The notes beneath the pieces were generated by a model. It worked only from the letters and a program-made list of their open reading frames with translations, had not been told where the DNA came from and did not search any database. The translations under genes and the position numbers were made by a program. From assembly GCF_000158955.1 (NCBI RefSeq), contig NZ_GG657757.1:365291-429290 (forward strand): a DNA stretch of 64,000 nt, written 5' to 3'. The stretch is from Streptomyces viridochromogenes DSM 40736 (GTDB lineage Bacteria > Actinomycetota > Actinomycetes > Streptomycetales > Streptomycetaceae). How positions within the stretch are numbered: position 1 is the first letter of the stretch; every line of letters starts with the position of its first letter. This document shows positions 42,385 to 51,595 of this stretch, piece after piece.

Positions 42385-43524
42385 ATGTACGCAGCATCGT
42401 CCTCCGTGTCCGCACCGCCCCGGTCGCTCCACCCCCGTCCCACGGACAGCGGCCCCTACCTCGCCCCCGCGCGGCCGGTGGCCCCCGTGCTCGGTGCGGG
42501 CAGGGCACGGCGCGGCGCGGTCCTCGGCTCCCAACCGCTCAGCGGGAGACTCGACTTGTCCGGCGCCCAGGGCGCGCAGCTGCGCACGGCGATCGCGTCG
42601 GTGCACCGCATCTGCCCGGAGTTCGCCCCGGTGCAGGTCCTGCGCCGCAGCGGACGGGCCGTGCTCCTGGTCGGTACGACCGGTCGCAGCTCGGCCGTCG
42701 CCAAGTGTTTACTGGACCACTCCCCCGCATGGTCCGAGCGGATCCGCCACGAAATAGTGGCGTACCGCTCGTTCGTCCGGCACCGCCCTCCGGTGCGTGT
42801 GCCGAGGCTGATCGCGGCGGACCCGGACAACTGCACACTGGTCATCGAACGGATGCCCGGGCGGGTGGCGGCGCTCCAGCGGCACCCGGCCGAGGCGCCG
42901 CCCCGGGCGGACATCAGAGCGGCACTCGGCGCGATCTGCCGGCTGAACGCCTGGCGGCCGCCGGCGGGCACGTTCGACGCCCCGCTGGACTACGCGACCC
43001 GGATCTCCCGGTACCACGAACTGGGCCTGCTCACCGACCGGGACCTGGGCGACCTGCAGAAGCTGCTGCACGGCATCGCGCAGGCGTCCGGGCGGCAGGG
43101 CATGGGCCAGTTCTGCCACGGCGACGCGCTGCTGTCGAACATCCTCCTCTCACCGGCCGGTCCAGTGCTGGTGGACTGGGAGCACGCGGGCTGGTACCTG
43201 CCGGGGTACGACCTGGCGACGCTGTGGTCGGTGCTCGGGGACGCACCGGTGGCCCGTCGCCAGATCAGCCAGATCGCGCAGTCGGCGGGCCCGGCGTCCA
43301 GGGATGCCTTCCTGGTGAACCTGATGCTGGTGCTGACCCGTGAGATCCGCACCTACGAGACGGCCGTGCAGCGTTCGATGAACGACGCGACCCCGGCGGC
43401 ACCGGGGGCGGCCCAGCCCGGTGCCGTGCCGTCCGGCGAGGAGCAGCGGCTGCTGCTGCGGCGGCTGCACGACGACTGTCAGCTGGCCCGGCGGGCGGTG
43501 CGCGCGGCGGTCGGTACTCGCTGA
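42385..43524 (+). CDS. APH-fold phosphotransferase/kinase-like protein
   Basis: 379 residues from ATG 42385; ATG 42262 is a less likely start. Protein-kinase-like small lobe ([40 protein letters not shown], Lys-Glu pair) and large lobe with [20 protein letters not shown] (catalytic HGD and Asn) and [20 protein letters not shown] (metal Asp). The substrate is unknown: aminoglycoside, sugar or small alcohol. The N-terminal 45 residues are Pro/Ser-rich. Beside an NsdB-like regulator, which suggests a developmental role rather than resistance. Terminator follows. Confidence 0.85.
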   Translation: MYAASSSVSAPPRSLHPRPTDSGPYLAPARPVAPVLGAGRARRGAVLGSQPLSGRLDLSGAQGAQLRTAIASVHRICPEFAPVQVLRRSGRAVLLVGTTGRSSAVAKCLLDHSPAWSERIRHEIVAYRSFVRHRPPVRVPRLIAADPDNCTLVIERMPGRVAALQRHPAEAPPRADIRAALGAICRLNAWRPPAGTFDAPLDYATRISRYHELGLLTDRDLGDLQKLLHGIAQASGRQGMGQFCHGDALLSNILLSPAGPVLVDWEHAGWYLPGYDLATLWSVLGDAPVARRQISQIAQSAGPASRDAFLVNLMLVLTREIRTYETAVQRSMNDATPAAPGAAQPGAVPSGEEQRLLLRRLHDDCQLARRAVRAAVGTR

Positions 43525-43530
43525 CGCATC

Positions 43531-43576
43531 CGAAGGGGCCGCTGCGTGCCTGGTCAGGCGCACAGCGGCCCCTTCG
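43531..43576. terminator. Bidirectional hairpin terminator
   Basis: Perfect 14-bp stem CGAAGGGGCCGCTG / CAGCGGCCCCTTCG with an 18-base inner loop, between the convergent stops at 43524 and 43599. Confidence 0.85.
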
Positions 43577-43598
43577 TGTATGCGTCTTTCGCGGGGGC

Positions 43599-44096
43599 TC
43601 AGCCCTGCTGGAACAGCTCCGCGGGCAGTGGTTTGAGGAGGGCGTACAGGTCGTCCGTGATGGGGCGGTCCCAGGCGGCGATGGTCACCAGGACGTTGTC
43701 GCTGCGGTCGAACTGCACGCAGGAGATCCGGCCCTCGGAGAGCTTCACGCGGCGCACGATCAGCAGGTTGTCGCCCTGCATCACCGGCACGTCCTCGGTG
43801 CTGACGACGGTGACCTCCTCGTCGTTCTCCAGCGCGAGCAGCAGCTGGGCCACCTCGAAGGGGACCTGTCCCTCGGGGACCTCGCGGGCCGGGGAGCCCT
43901 CCGGCAGGTTGCCGATGATCATCGCGGGACCGCGGCCGCCGAAGAGGTCGTAGCGCAGGAAGACGCCCTGGCAGGTGCCGTCGGGCGCGGGCAGCAGTCC
44001 CGCACCGAGGTTGCCGGGCCAGTCGCCCGGGTCCATGGCCAGTACGTCGAAGTCGGGCCCGGCGGGGGTGGCGCTGCGGCGGCGGAGGAACGACAT
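43599..44096 (-). CDS. Conserved hypothetical protein
   Basis: 165 residues from ATG 44096. Reads SATPAGPDFDVLAMDPGDWP, GNLGAGLLPAPDGTCQGVFL, RYDLFGGRGPAMIIGNLPEG, FEVAQLLLALENDEEVTVVS, VMQGDNLLIVRRVKLSEGRI and AAWDRPITDDLYALLKPLP. A compact soluble alpha/beta protein, no signal or span. I recall no named family. Single gene; no obvious promoter motif in the 190 bases upstream. Confidence 0.65.
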   Translation of the reverse strand: MSFLRRRSATPAGPDFDVLAMDPGDWPGNLGAGLLPAPDGTCQGVFLRYDLFGGRGPAMIIGNLPEGSPAREVPEGQVPFEVAQLLLALENDEEVTVVSTEDVPVMQGDNLLIVRRVKLSEGRISCVQFDRSDNVLVTIAAWDRPITDDLYALLKPLPAELFQQG

Positions 44097-44287
44097 GTCG
44101 CCATGGTACGTGCCCCGGCCTGCGAAGTGCCGGGCGGGCGCCGACCCGATCCGCTGTGCCGTCGCCCTGTGCCGTTCGAGGTTGGGGGCCACCTTGGCCC
44201 GGCTGCCGCAGGACGGCTTGGCGTCCCCGCTGATCTGTTCGCGCACGGTGCTGATGGCAGGCCTGCCGGTGTTGATCGCCCCCGGGG

Positions 44288-45190
44288 TCAGCTCTCGGGC
44301 GGCGCCGGCGGGACCACGGCCACGGGGCTCGCCGCATGCAGCAGGACGGCCTGGGTGACCGAGCCCATCATGCGGGCGGGTGCGAGCAGGTGACGTCGGT
44401 GGCGGCCCACGACGACCAGATCGGCGTCCCGGGAGGCCGCCACGAGCCGGCCGGCCGCGTCGCCGGCCACCGCGACCGTCTCGGTGGGGACCTCGGGGTG
44501 CCGCTCGCGGTACGGGGCGAGGAAGCCCTCGGCGAGGACCCGGGCCTCGTCCTCGATCACGTCCTGGTCGACGGTCGGCGGCGGCAGTTCGCCGGGCATC
44601 ATCCAGGGCTGCGCCGGCCACGGGTAGGCGGCGACCGCCTGGAGCCGGGCTCCGCGACGGGCGGCCTCGGCGAAGGCGAAGGCAAGTGTGGCCTCGTCGG
44701 GGCCGTCCACCTTCAGGCCGACGACCACGCGCGCCCCGGGGCCGGCCGGGGTCTCGTCCCGCACCTCGCCTGCCGATCGCGGCACCACCACGACGGGGCA
44801 CTCGGCGTCGCGGGCGGCGGCCATGCCGGTGGACCCGAGCAGCAGACTGGCGAAACCACCGCGGCCCCGCGAGCCCAGCACCAGCAGTCGGCCGGAGGCG
44901 CCCAGTTCGGGCAGGACGGCGCCGGGCGCGCCCTCCAGTCCCAGATACTCCGTGTCGGGCGGGTCGGCGCGGCCCTCCAGACGGGTGCGGACCTGTGCGA
45001 GGACCGGGTCGTCCTGCGGGTCCGGGGGTCCGGCGGTGAGCACCTCGGGCTGTGCCCAGTGGGCGTACTGGCGTACGTGCACCACGCGCAGCGGCGCCGA
45101 GCACCTGCGGGCGGCGTCGAGGGCCCACTCCAGGGCGCGCAGGCTGTCGTCCGAACCGTCGACCGCCGCGATGACCGGCAGGGTGCTCAT
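44288..45190 (-). CDS. Universal stress protein, two UspA domains
   Basis: 300 residues from ATG 45190. Two UspA domains in tandem: residues 1-140 (IAAVDGSDDSLRALEWALDA, LRVVHVRQY, LLVLGSRGRGGFASLLLGST with the ATP loop GxxGxxG-like, CPVVVVP) and 155-300 (RVVVGLKVDGPDEATLAFAF, LQAVAAYPWP, DLVVVGRHRRHLLAPARMMG, HAASPVAVVPP). Cytosolic dimer-like stress protein, ATP binding likely for the first domain. Usually hypoxia or starvation induced in Actinobacteria. Single gene. Confidence 0.92.
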   Translation of the reverse strand: MSTLPVIAAVDGSDDSLRALEWALDAARRCSAPLRVVHVRQYAHWAQPEVLTAGPPDPQDDPVLAQVRTRLEGRADPPDTEYLGLEGAPGAVLPELGASGRLLVLGSRGRGGFASLLLGSTGMAAARDAECPVVVVPRSAGEVRDETPAGPGARVVVGLKVDGPDEATLAFAFAEAARRGARLQAVAAYPWPAQPWMMPGELPPPTVDQDVIEDEARVLAEGFLAPYRERHPEVPTETVAVAGDAAGRLVAASRDADLVVVGRHRRHLLAPARMMGSVTQAVLLHAASPVAVVPPAPPES

Positions 45191-45352
45191 GTGTTCCTCA
45201 CCTCCGGGATACGGACCGTCCCTCCTGGGGCCGACGTGGCTCAGGGGCCGGCCCCGGGAGGATGTCTCCGGTCTCGTGTCCGGAAAAGCGGGCGGAACAC
45301 CCCCGGATCGGCCGTCGGATCACGGCCGCCGGGCTGACTCGCCGCCCCGTCT

Positions 45353-45595
45353 TCAGGTGAGGTCGAACTCCCCTTCCCGCGCCCCCGACACGAACGCGCC
45401 CCACTCGGCGGGCGTGAAGATCAGGGAAGGGCTCTGCGGGCGGGCACTGTTCCGCATGGCGATGAAGCCCTCCACGAAGGCGATCTGGACATCCCCCAAG
45501 CCTCGGCTGCTGGACTGCCACGCCGCGTTGCTGAGGTCCAGCTCCGGCTTGTCCCAGCCCGTGAGCGGGCGCTGCTGGATGGTGGTCTCGGCCAC
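45353..45595 (-). CDS. DUF397 domain protein
   Basis: 80 residues from GTG 45595 (GGGAGGAG upstream). DUF397 core: QSSSRGLGDVQIAFVEGFIA, MRNSARPQSPSLIFTPAEWG and AFVSGAREGEFDL. DUF397 genes usually sit beside an XRE-type DNA-binding gene as a toxin-antitoxin-like or regulatory pair (BldB/WhiJ-like systems). Here no XRE partner is adjacent, so it is an orphan copy. Confidence 0.9.
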   Translation of the reverse strand: MAETTIQQRPLTGWDKPELDLSNAAWQSSSRGLGDVQIAFVEGFIAMRNSARPQSPSLIFTPAEWGAFVSGAREGEFDLT

Positions 45596-45677
45596 GTCCG
45601 TGCTCCTCCCGATTCGTCGAACGCGGCCAGCCTAGCGATCGTGCCCCATGGCCAACAGGGCACGTGAAGGGGACCTT

Positions 45678-46844
45678 TCAGGAGTCGGGTGGCTGTGCTC
45701 CCACGAGCCACATCGAGAAGAACTGCGATCCACCGCCGTAGGCGTGGCCGAGTACCCTGCGGGCGCCCTCCACCTGGTGTTCTCCGGCCTGTCCCCGCAC
45801 CTGGAGGGCCGCCTCCGCGAAGCGGATCATGCCGGAGGCGCCGATGGGGTTGGTGGACAGCACGCCGCCCGACATGTTGACGGGCAGGTCCCCGTCCAGT
45901 TCGGTCACGCCCGCCTCGGTGAGTTTCCACCCCTCGCCCTCGGCGGCGAAGCCGAGGTTCTCCAGCCACATCGGCTCGTACCAGGAGAACGGCACGTAGA
46001 TCTCGGCGCCGTCGATCTCGCGGCGGGGGTCGGTGATCCCGGCCTGCCGGTAGACGTCGGCCGCGCAGTCCCGGCCGGCCCGCGGGGAGACGAAGTCCTT
46101 GCCGGCGAAGAGGGTCGGCTCGCTGCGCATCGCGCCGCCGAGCATCCAGGCGGGCGGCCGGGGGGCCCGGGCTGCTCCGGCGCGGTCGGTGAGGATCATG
46201 GCGCAGGCGCCGTCGGAGGAGGGGCAGGTCTCCGAGTAGCGGATCGGGTCCCACAGCATGGGCGAGGACGTCACCCGCTCCAGGGTGATGTCGTGCTCGT
46301 GCAGGTGGGCATAGGGGTTCTTGAGCGCGTTGCGCCGGTCCTTGTAGGCGACCAGGGCTCCGACCGTCTCCGGGGCGCCGCTGCGCCGCATGTACGCGCG
46401 CACGTGCGGGGCGAAGAATCCGCCGGCCCCGGCCAGCAGGGGCTGCTGGAACGGGATGGGCAGGGACAGCCCCCACATGGCGTTCGACTCGGACTGTTTT
46501 TCGAAGGCGAGGGTGAGGACGGTGCCGTGGACTCGGGCAGCGACGAGGCCCGCCGCGACGAGCGCGGTGGAGCCTCCGACCGAGCCGGCGGTGTGCACTC
46601 GGAGCATGGGTTTGCCGACGGCGCCGAGCGCGTCGGCGAGGTAGAGCTCCGGCATCATGACGCCCTCGAAGAAGTCGGGCGCCTTGCCGATCACGACGGC
46701 GTCGATGTCGGCCCAGGTCAGCTCGGCGTCGTCCAGGGCCCGGCGGGCCGCCTCCCGGACGAGCCCGGCGATCGACACGTCCCGGCGGGCGGCGACGTGC
46801 TTGGTCTGGCCGATACCGACGACGGCCACGGGCTCCTTGCTCAT
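45678..46844 (-). CDS. Thiolase-family (SCP-x/lipid-transfer type) protein
   Basis: 388 residues; ATG 46844 overlaps the previous stop (ATGA). Thiolase N-terminal fold: VAVVGIGQTKHVAARRDVSI, DAVVIGKAPDFFEGVMMPEL, and the nucleophile region RVHTAGSVGGSTALVAAGLV, where the usual Cys is Ser/Ala-like. CPSSDGACAMILTDRAGAAR and LPVNMSGGVLSTNPIGASGM, then RVLGHAYGGGSQFFSMW, complete the C-terminal half. This is the non-decarboxylating, SCP-x-like set that pairs with DUF35 proteins, as in steroid side-chain aldolases (Ltp2-type). Last gene of the operon. Confidence 0.88.
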   Translation of the reverse strand: MSKEPVAVVGIGQTKHVAARRDVSIAGLVREAARRALDDAELTWADIDAVVIGKAPDFFEGVMMPELYLADALGAVGKPMLRVHTAGSVGGSTALVAAGLVAARVHGTVLTLAFEKQSESNAMWGLSLPIPFQQPLLAGAGGFFAPHVRAYMRRSGAPETVGALVAYKDRRNALKNPYAHLHEHDITLERVTSSPMLWDPIRYSETCPSSDGACAMILTDRAGAARAPRPPAWMLGGAMRSEPTLFAGKDFVSPRAGRDCAADVYRQAGITDPRREIDGAEIYVPFSWYEPMWLENLGFAAEGEGWKLTEAGVTELDGDLPVNMSGGVLSTNPIGASGMIRFAEAALQVRGQAGEHQVEGARRVLGHAYGGGSQFFSMWLVGAQPPDS

Positions 46845-47905
46845 CGGGGCTCCCCTTCGAGTACGGCGACCAGGTTCTGCTGGAGGCAGGGGCCGGACGT
46901 GGCGTGGGCGAGGGCGCGGTCGGACTCCCCCCGGTGGATGCGGGCGGCGGCCTCGCCGACGCGGATCAGGCCGGCCGCCATGATCGGGTTGGCGGCGAGG
47001 ACTCCGCCGGACGGGTTGACGTGCACGTCGTCGCCGAGGCGGAGCGCCGTGCGCAGGACGATCTCCTGCGCGGTGAAGGGCGCGTGCAGCTCGGCGGTGT
47101 CGACGGGTCGCTCGAAGGCTCCGGCCCGTTCGGCGGCGAGGCGGGTGGAGGGTGAGTCGGTCAGGTCGCGCACGCCGAGGCCGTGGGCCTCGATGCGGTG
47201 GTCGATGCCCCGGATCCAGGCGGGACGTGCGCACAGGTCACGGGCCCGGTCCCCGGCCGCAAGGATCACGGCTGCGGCGCCGTCGCCGATGGGCGGACAG
47301 TCGCCGGTGCGCAGCGGCCGCACCAGGTATTCGCCGTGCGGCACGGTGCCCTTGAGTTGCGCGTGGGGGTTGGCGGACGCCGCCTCCCGATTGCGTGCGG
47401 CGACGGCCGCGAGGGCGGGCTCGTCGGTGTCGCCGGTGTCGATGAGGGCCTGCGTCTGGAGGGCGGCGAGCGCCACGGAGTCGGGCCACAGGGGTGCCAC
47501 GTAGTACGGGTCGAGCTGGCGGGTCAGGACGTCGCGGACCGAGCCGGGGGAGGACTTGCCGTACGCGTAGACGAGGGCGGTGTCGGCGTCGCCGGTGAGG
47601 AGTTTGGTCCAGGCCTCGTAGAGGGCCCAGGCGCCGTCCATCTCGACGTGCGACTCGGAGATCGGCGGCCAGGCGCCGACACCGTCGAGGGCGAGGGTGA
47701 AGGAGAAGGCGCGTCCGGCGAGGTAGTCGCTGGAGCCGGAGCAGGTGAAGTCGATGTCGGCGGTCTTCAGTCCGGTCCGGTCGAGGACTTCGTGCAGCAC
47801 CGGCATGAGCATCTCCACCTCGGAGAGCTCCTCGCTGGTGCGACGGTGCGCGGTCTGGGCGAAGGCGACGACGGCGATCTCGCGGTCCCGCGGTGCGCTC
47901 GTCAC
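46841..47905 (-). CDS. Thiolase-fold protein, partner of the neighbouring thiolase
   Basis: 354 residues from GTG 47905; overlaps both neighbours by four bases. Pattern: REIAVVAFAQTAHRRTSEEL, IDFTCSGSSDYLAGRAFSFT, the central HVEMDGAWALYEAWTKLLTG, PPIGDGAAAVILAAGDRARD and LGDDVHVNPSGGVLAANPIM. Catalytic Cys is not clearly in place, and it is shorter than standard thiolases (~390). It probably forms a heteromer with the downstream thiolase, with one subunit structural. Such split thiolase pairs with a DUF35 gene occur in steroid and fatty-acid clusters. Confidence 0.82.
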   Translation of the reverse strand: MTSAPRDREIAVVAFAQTAHRRTSEELSEVEMLMPVLHEVLDRTGLKTADIDFTCSGSSDYLAGRAFSFTLALDGVGAWPPISESHVEMDGAWALYEAWTKLLTGDADTALVYAYGKSSPGSVRDVLTRQLDPYYVAPLWPDSVALAALQTQALIDTGDTDEPALAAVAARNREAASANPHAQLKGTVPHGEYLVRPLRTGDCPPIGDGAAAVILAAGDRARDLCARPAWIRGIDHRIEAHGLGVRDLTDSPSTRLAAERAGAFERPVDTAELHAPFTAQEIVLRTALRLGDDVHVNPSGGVLAANPIMAAGLIRVGEAAARIHRGESDRALAHATSGPCLQQNLVAVLEGEPR

Positions 47906-48852
47906 AGCAGCTCCTTGTAGGTGTCGTAGTCCGCGTCGGGCTCGCCCGTGGGCCGGTAGTGGTCGGGATAGCGGGCGCCCTCCGTCCACACCGGTTCGAC
48001 GCGCAGCCCCATGCGGACCTCGTCGTACGGGATGCCGCCGATACGGCCGTGCAGCGCGAGACCGGCGCCGTCGAGGGCGATGTGGGCGTATACGTAGGGC
48101 ACTTCGATGTCGAGATTCGCCGTATGCGCAGCCTTGATGTTGACGATGCAGAAGGTGGTGACGGTGCCGCGCGGCCCCACCTCGACCTGTTCGGATGTGG
48201 CCACCCCACATGTGGGGCACGCACCCCTCGGGGGGACGTACACCTTCCGGCAGGACGGGCAGCGCTCGCCGACGGTCCGCCGGCCGGCGAGGGCGTTGAT
48301 GTAGGCGGTCTGGGCGCGGCCGGGTGAGTAGGTGTAGTCGAGGCGGGCGGCGGCCACGATGCCGGTGACGGGATCTTCGAACTCGCCGGTGTGCCCGCTG
48401 GGTTGTGGTGGGTCTCCGTCGTACGGCTCGAAGCAGGCGATGTCCGTGATGGCTCCGGTGCGGTCCGTCGCCCAGCGGACGCGGACGCGCATGCCGGTGT
48501 GCACGGCGTCGGGGCCCGGGGCGTCGAGGGCGTGCAGCAGGGCCGTGTCGGCGCCGTCGAGGCGGACCAGGACCCAGGCGAAGGGGGTGGTGAGGGGCTG
48601 GCCGCGGCGGGGGGCGTGGTTCCAGGCCCAGGTGGTGACCGTGCCGGTGGGGGCGACCTCGACGAGGTCGCGTATCTCCTCGGCGGTGACGGGGTCGTAC
48701 TCGACGGGCGGGACGAGGGTGCGGCCGTCGCCGGTGCGCACGCCGAGGACGACGCCTTCGCGCAGGCCGGTCAGGAAGGCACTCTGGACGGGGCCGAGGG
48801 AGCGGGTGAAGGGGAACTCGACGACGAGGGGGGCTTTGAGGACTTCGGGCAT
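47902..48852 (-). CDS. DUF35 OB-fold/Zn-ribbon protein
   Basis: 316 residues from ATG 48852 (GGAG nine bases upstream). Two OB-like halves: VTTWAWNHAPRRGQPLTTPF and VTTFCIVNIKAAHTANLDIE. A rubredoxin-like zinc ribbon between them: RCPSCRKVYVPPRGACPTCG (CxxC...CxxC). DUF35 proteins bind acyl-CoA and pair with thiolases or hydratases, e.g. the ChsH2/Ltp2 steroid aldolase. Third gene from the end; stop overlaps the thiolase-fold gene (GTGA). Here the two OB domains in one chain are notable, since the usual DUF35 has one. Confidence 0.87.
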   Translation of the reverse strand: MPEVLKAPLVVEFPFTRSLGPVQSAFLTGLREGVVLGVRTGDGRTLVPPVEYDPVTAEEIRDLVEVAPTGTVTTWAWNHAPRRGQPLTTPFAWVLVRLDGADTALLHALDAPGPDAVHTGMRVRVRWATDRTGAITDIACFEPYDGDPPQPSGHTGEFEDPVTGIVAAARLDYTYSPGRAQTAYINALAGRRTVGERCPSCRKVYVPPRGACPTCGVATSEQVEVGPRGTVTTFCIVNIKAAHTANLDIEVPYVYAHIALDGAGLALHGRIGGIPYDEVRMGLRVEPVWTEGARYPDHYRPTGEPDADYDTYKELL

Positions 48853-48883
48853 GCCGGAGGGCTCCTTCGGTCGGCGCACCCGG

Positions 48884-49684
48884 TCAGGCGCGCTTGTAGA
48901 CGGGGGGTCGTTTCTCCGCGAAGGCGCGGGCGCCCTCCTTGGCGTCGGCGGTGTCGAACACCGGCCAGCCCCTGGTGAGTTCGGCCGCGAGGCCGTCGGA
49001 CTCCGTCATCTCGGCGGTCGCGTAGACGGAGGCCTTGACGGCTTCGACGGCCAGCGGGCCGCAGGAGTTGATCCGTTCGGCGATCTCCAGTGCCTTGCCG
49101 AGCGCCGTGCCGTCGGGGACGACGTGTCCGACCAGGCCGACGGCGGCGGCCTCGCGGGCGCTGTAGGGGCGGCCGGTGAGGAGCATCTCCAGGGCGTGGG
49201 TGCGCGGGATCTGGCGTTGCAGCCGGACCGTGGAGCCGCCGATGGGGAACAGGCCGCGCTTCACCTCGAACAGGCCGAAGGTGGCGGACTCGCCCGCCAC
49301 CCGGATGTCGGTGCCCTGGAGCATCTCGGTGCCGCCCGCGACGCAGTACCCCTCGACGGCGGCGATCACCGGCTTGCGCGGCCGGTGGTGACGCAGCATC
49401 GCCTTCCAGTGCAGGTCGGGATCGGCCTTGAGCCGGTCCCGGTACTCCTCGCCCGCCATGCCGTTCCCGGCGAGGGCCTTGAGGTCCATGCCCGAGCAGA
49501 ACGAGCCGCCCGCGCCGGTGAAGACGATCGAGCGGACCGAGTCGTCCGCGTCGGCCTCGAGCCAGCCGTCGTAGAGGCCGACGAGCATCGGCAGCGAGAG
49601 CGCGTTCCTGGCTTCGGGCCTGTTGAGCGTGAGCACCAGTGTGGCGCCTTCGCGCTGCACGGTGAGGTGTTCCGTCCCACCCAT
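48884..49684 (-). CDS. Crotonase-family enoyl-CoA hydratase
   Basis: 266 residues; ATG 49684 has GGGGAG about seven bases upstream. Crotonase motifs: LVLTLNRPEARNALSLPMLV, VFTGAGGSFCSGMDLKALAG (oxyanion hole), VIAAVEGYCVAGGTEMLQGT (second oxyanion loop) and the Glu-containing GLFEVKRGLFPIGGSTVRLQ. EMLLTGRPYSAREAAAVGLV is usual. It hydrates trans-enoyl-CoA, or isomerises, in the cluster. First gene of the four-gene minus-strand operon, 31 bases before the DUF35 gene. The shared operator lies just upstream. Confidence 0.92.
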   Translation of the reverse strand: MGGTEHLTVQREGATLVLTLNRPEARNALSLPMLVGLYDGWLEADADDSVRSIVFTGAGGSFCSGMDLKALAGNGMAGEEYRDRLKADPDLHWKAMLRHHRPRKPVIAAVEGYCVAGGTEMLQGTDIRVAGESATFGLFEVKRGLFPIGGSTVRLQRQIPRTHALEMLLTGRPYSAREAAAVGLVGHVVPDGTALGKALEIAERINSCGPLAVEAVKASVYATAEMTESDGLAAELTRGWPVFDTADAKEGARAFAEKRPPVYKRA

Positions 49685-49748
49685 GGCCAACTCCCCTCTG
49701 GAAGAACGAGAACAGGTTGCAGTAGGGCGGGAGGCACTTCAAGGGTTT

Positions 49749-49765
49749 TCTGACAGGTAGTCAGA
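49749..49765. promoter_or_regulatory. Palindromic operator of the CoA cluster
   Basis: TCTGAC-AGGTA-GTCAGA is a perfect 17-bp palindrome halfway between the crotonase and acyl-CoA ligase starts. It is typical in size and position for a TetR-family repressor controlling both directions. No regulator gene is in the cluster. Confidence 0.65.
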
Positions 49766-49860
49766 TTTTCTCGCGCGGGCCCTTCACAGTTGGACCGCCC
49801 TTTGCTCTGATGACCGGCGAACCGTCCGATGCCAGGCACGTCCCGGGGTCAGGAGGAGCG

Positions 49861-51480
49861 GTGGAGTTCAACCTTGCCGACCTGTTCGAGTCGGTCGTCG
49901 ACGTCGTCCCCGACCGTGAGGCGCTCGTCCACGTCGACCATCCCGGTACGGGCGCGGAGCGCCGCCTGACGTACGCGGAGCTGGACGCGGCGGCCAACCG
50001 GGTCGGACACCATCTGCTCGACGCCGGGATACGGCCCGGCGAGCACCTCGGTCTGCACCTCTACAACGGCGTGGAGTACCTCCAGACGGTGCTGGGCTGC
50101 CTGAAGGCACGGATCGTCCCGGTCAATGTCAACTACCGATATGTCGAGGAGGAGTTGGTCTACCTCTACCGGGACGCGGATCTCGCGGCGCTGGTCTTCG
50201 ACGCGGAGTTCACGGACCGGGTGGCCGCGGCGCGGCCGCGGGCGGAGAAGCTGCGGCGGCTGATCCGGGTGGGGGCTCCGGCGCCGGATGCCGCGGAGGT
50301 GACGTGCACGGAGTTCGCGGACGCCGAGGCGGCGGGATCGCCGGCGCGTGACTTCCCGGCACGCTCGGCCGACGACCAGTTCATCATCTACACCGGCGGT
50401 ACGACCGGGATGCCCAAGGGCGTCATGTGGCGACAGGAGGACCTGTTCTTCGCGGGTCTCGGTGGGGGGGCGCCGACCGGTGAGCCGGTGAAGAAGCCGG
50501 AGGAACTGGCCGAGCGGGTCGCGGCCGGCGGAGCGGGGATCACCTTCTTCCCGACGGCGCCGCTGATGCACGGTACGTCCACCCTCACGGCGTTCATCGG
50601 TTTCGGCTTCGGGCAGCGGGTCGTGATCCACCGCAAGTTCGTGCCCGAGGAGGTGCTGCGGACCGTGGAGAAGGAGAAGGTCAGCAGCATCTCGCTGGTG
50701 GGCGACGCCATGCTGCGGCCGCTGATCGACGCGCTGAGCGGACCGCTGCGGCACATCGACCGCTCGTCGCTGTTCAGCGTGTCGTCGTCCGGCGCGATCA
50801 TGTCGGACACGGTGCGCCGGCAGTTCCAGGAGCTCGTGCCGCACGCCGTGCTGCTGAACAACTTCGGTTCCTCGGAGTCGGGTTTCAACGGTACGGCGAC
50901 CGAGGACTCGGGCCCGGAGCGTGGCTTCAGGGTCCGTGTCAACGCCCGCACCCAGGTGGTGGATCCGGCCACCTTCGAGCCGGTGGCGGCCGGGGAGGTG
51001 GGCCGCGTCGCCCAGTGCGGACACGTACCGCTCGGCTACTACAACGACCCGGCCAAGACCGCCGAGACCTTCTTCGAGAAGGACGGCGAGCGGTGGGTGC
51101 TGCTGGGCGACATGGCCACCGTCGACGAGGAGGGTGTGGTCACCGTCCTCGGGCGTGGTTCGCAGTGCATCAACACCGGCGGCGAGAAGGTGTACCCGGA
51201 GGAGGTCGAGCAGGCCCTCAAGGCCCACCCCGACGTCTACGACGCGTTGGTGGCCGGGGTGCCCGACCCCCAGTGGGGCCACCATGTGGCGGCCGTGGTC
51301 CAGTTGCGCGCGGGTGCGGCGCGGCCGTCGCTGGAGGACATCCGCACGCACTGCCGTGACCGGCTGGCCGGCTACAAGATCCCGCGCCAGCTGGTGATCA
51401 CGGAGTCGGTCCAGCGGTCGCCGAGCGGCAAGGCGGACTACCGGTGGGCACGTGAGGTGGCGACGGCGGCGGACGCGTGA
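49861..51480 (+). CDS. Acyl-CoA synthetase (AMP-forming), FadD-like
   Basis: 539 residues; GTG 49861 has AGGAGG five bases upstream and gives the normal family start (VEFNLADLFESVVDVVPDRE). ANL signatures: YTGGTTGMPKGVMWRQEDLF (ATP loop), FGSSESGFNGTATEDSGPER, WVLLGDMATVDEEGVVTVLG (hinge Asp) and the catalytic Lys in RSPSGKADYRW. It activates a carboxylic acid (fatty, steroid or aromatic acyl) with ATP and CoA. Divergent from the thiolase/DUF35/crotonase operon and sharing its operator, so it likely feeds that pathway. Confidence 0.93.
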   Translation: MEFNLADLFESVVDVVPDREALVHVDHPGTGAERRLTYAELDAAANRVGHHLLDAGIRPGEHLGLHLYNGVEYLQTVLGCLKARIVPVNVNYRYVEEELVYLYRDADLAALVFDAEFTDRVAAARPRAEKLRRLIRVGAPAPDAAEVTCTEFADAEAAGSPARDFPARSADDQFIIYTGGTTGMPKGVMWRQEDLFFAGLGGGAPTGEPVKKPEELAERVAAGGAGITFFPTAPLMHGTSTLTAFIGFGFGQRVVIHRKFVPEEVLRTVEKEKVSSISLVGDAMLRPLIDALSGPLRHIDRSSLFSVSSSGAIMSDTVRRQFQELVPHAVLLNNFGSSESGFNGTATEDSGPERGFRVRVNARTQVVDPATFEPVAAGEVGRVAQCGHVPLGYYNDPAKTAETFFEKDGERWVLLGDMATVDEEGVVTVLGRGSQCINTGGEKVYPEEVEQALKAHPDVYDALVAGVPDPQWGHHVAAVVQLRAGAARPSLEDIRTHCRDRLAGYKIPRQLVITESVQRSPSGKADYRWAREVATAADA

Positions 51481-51595
51481 TTCTCCGGCCGGTCGATTGA
51501 ACCTAAGGTGACGTGCGGACGTACTGGTGGTGGCAGGCCCCTTCCACCGGGCTCTGTTTGCCATGCCTAGCAAGACCGCACGGAAGGACCACCGG

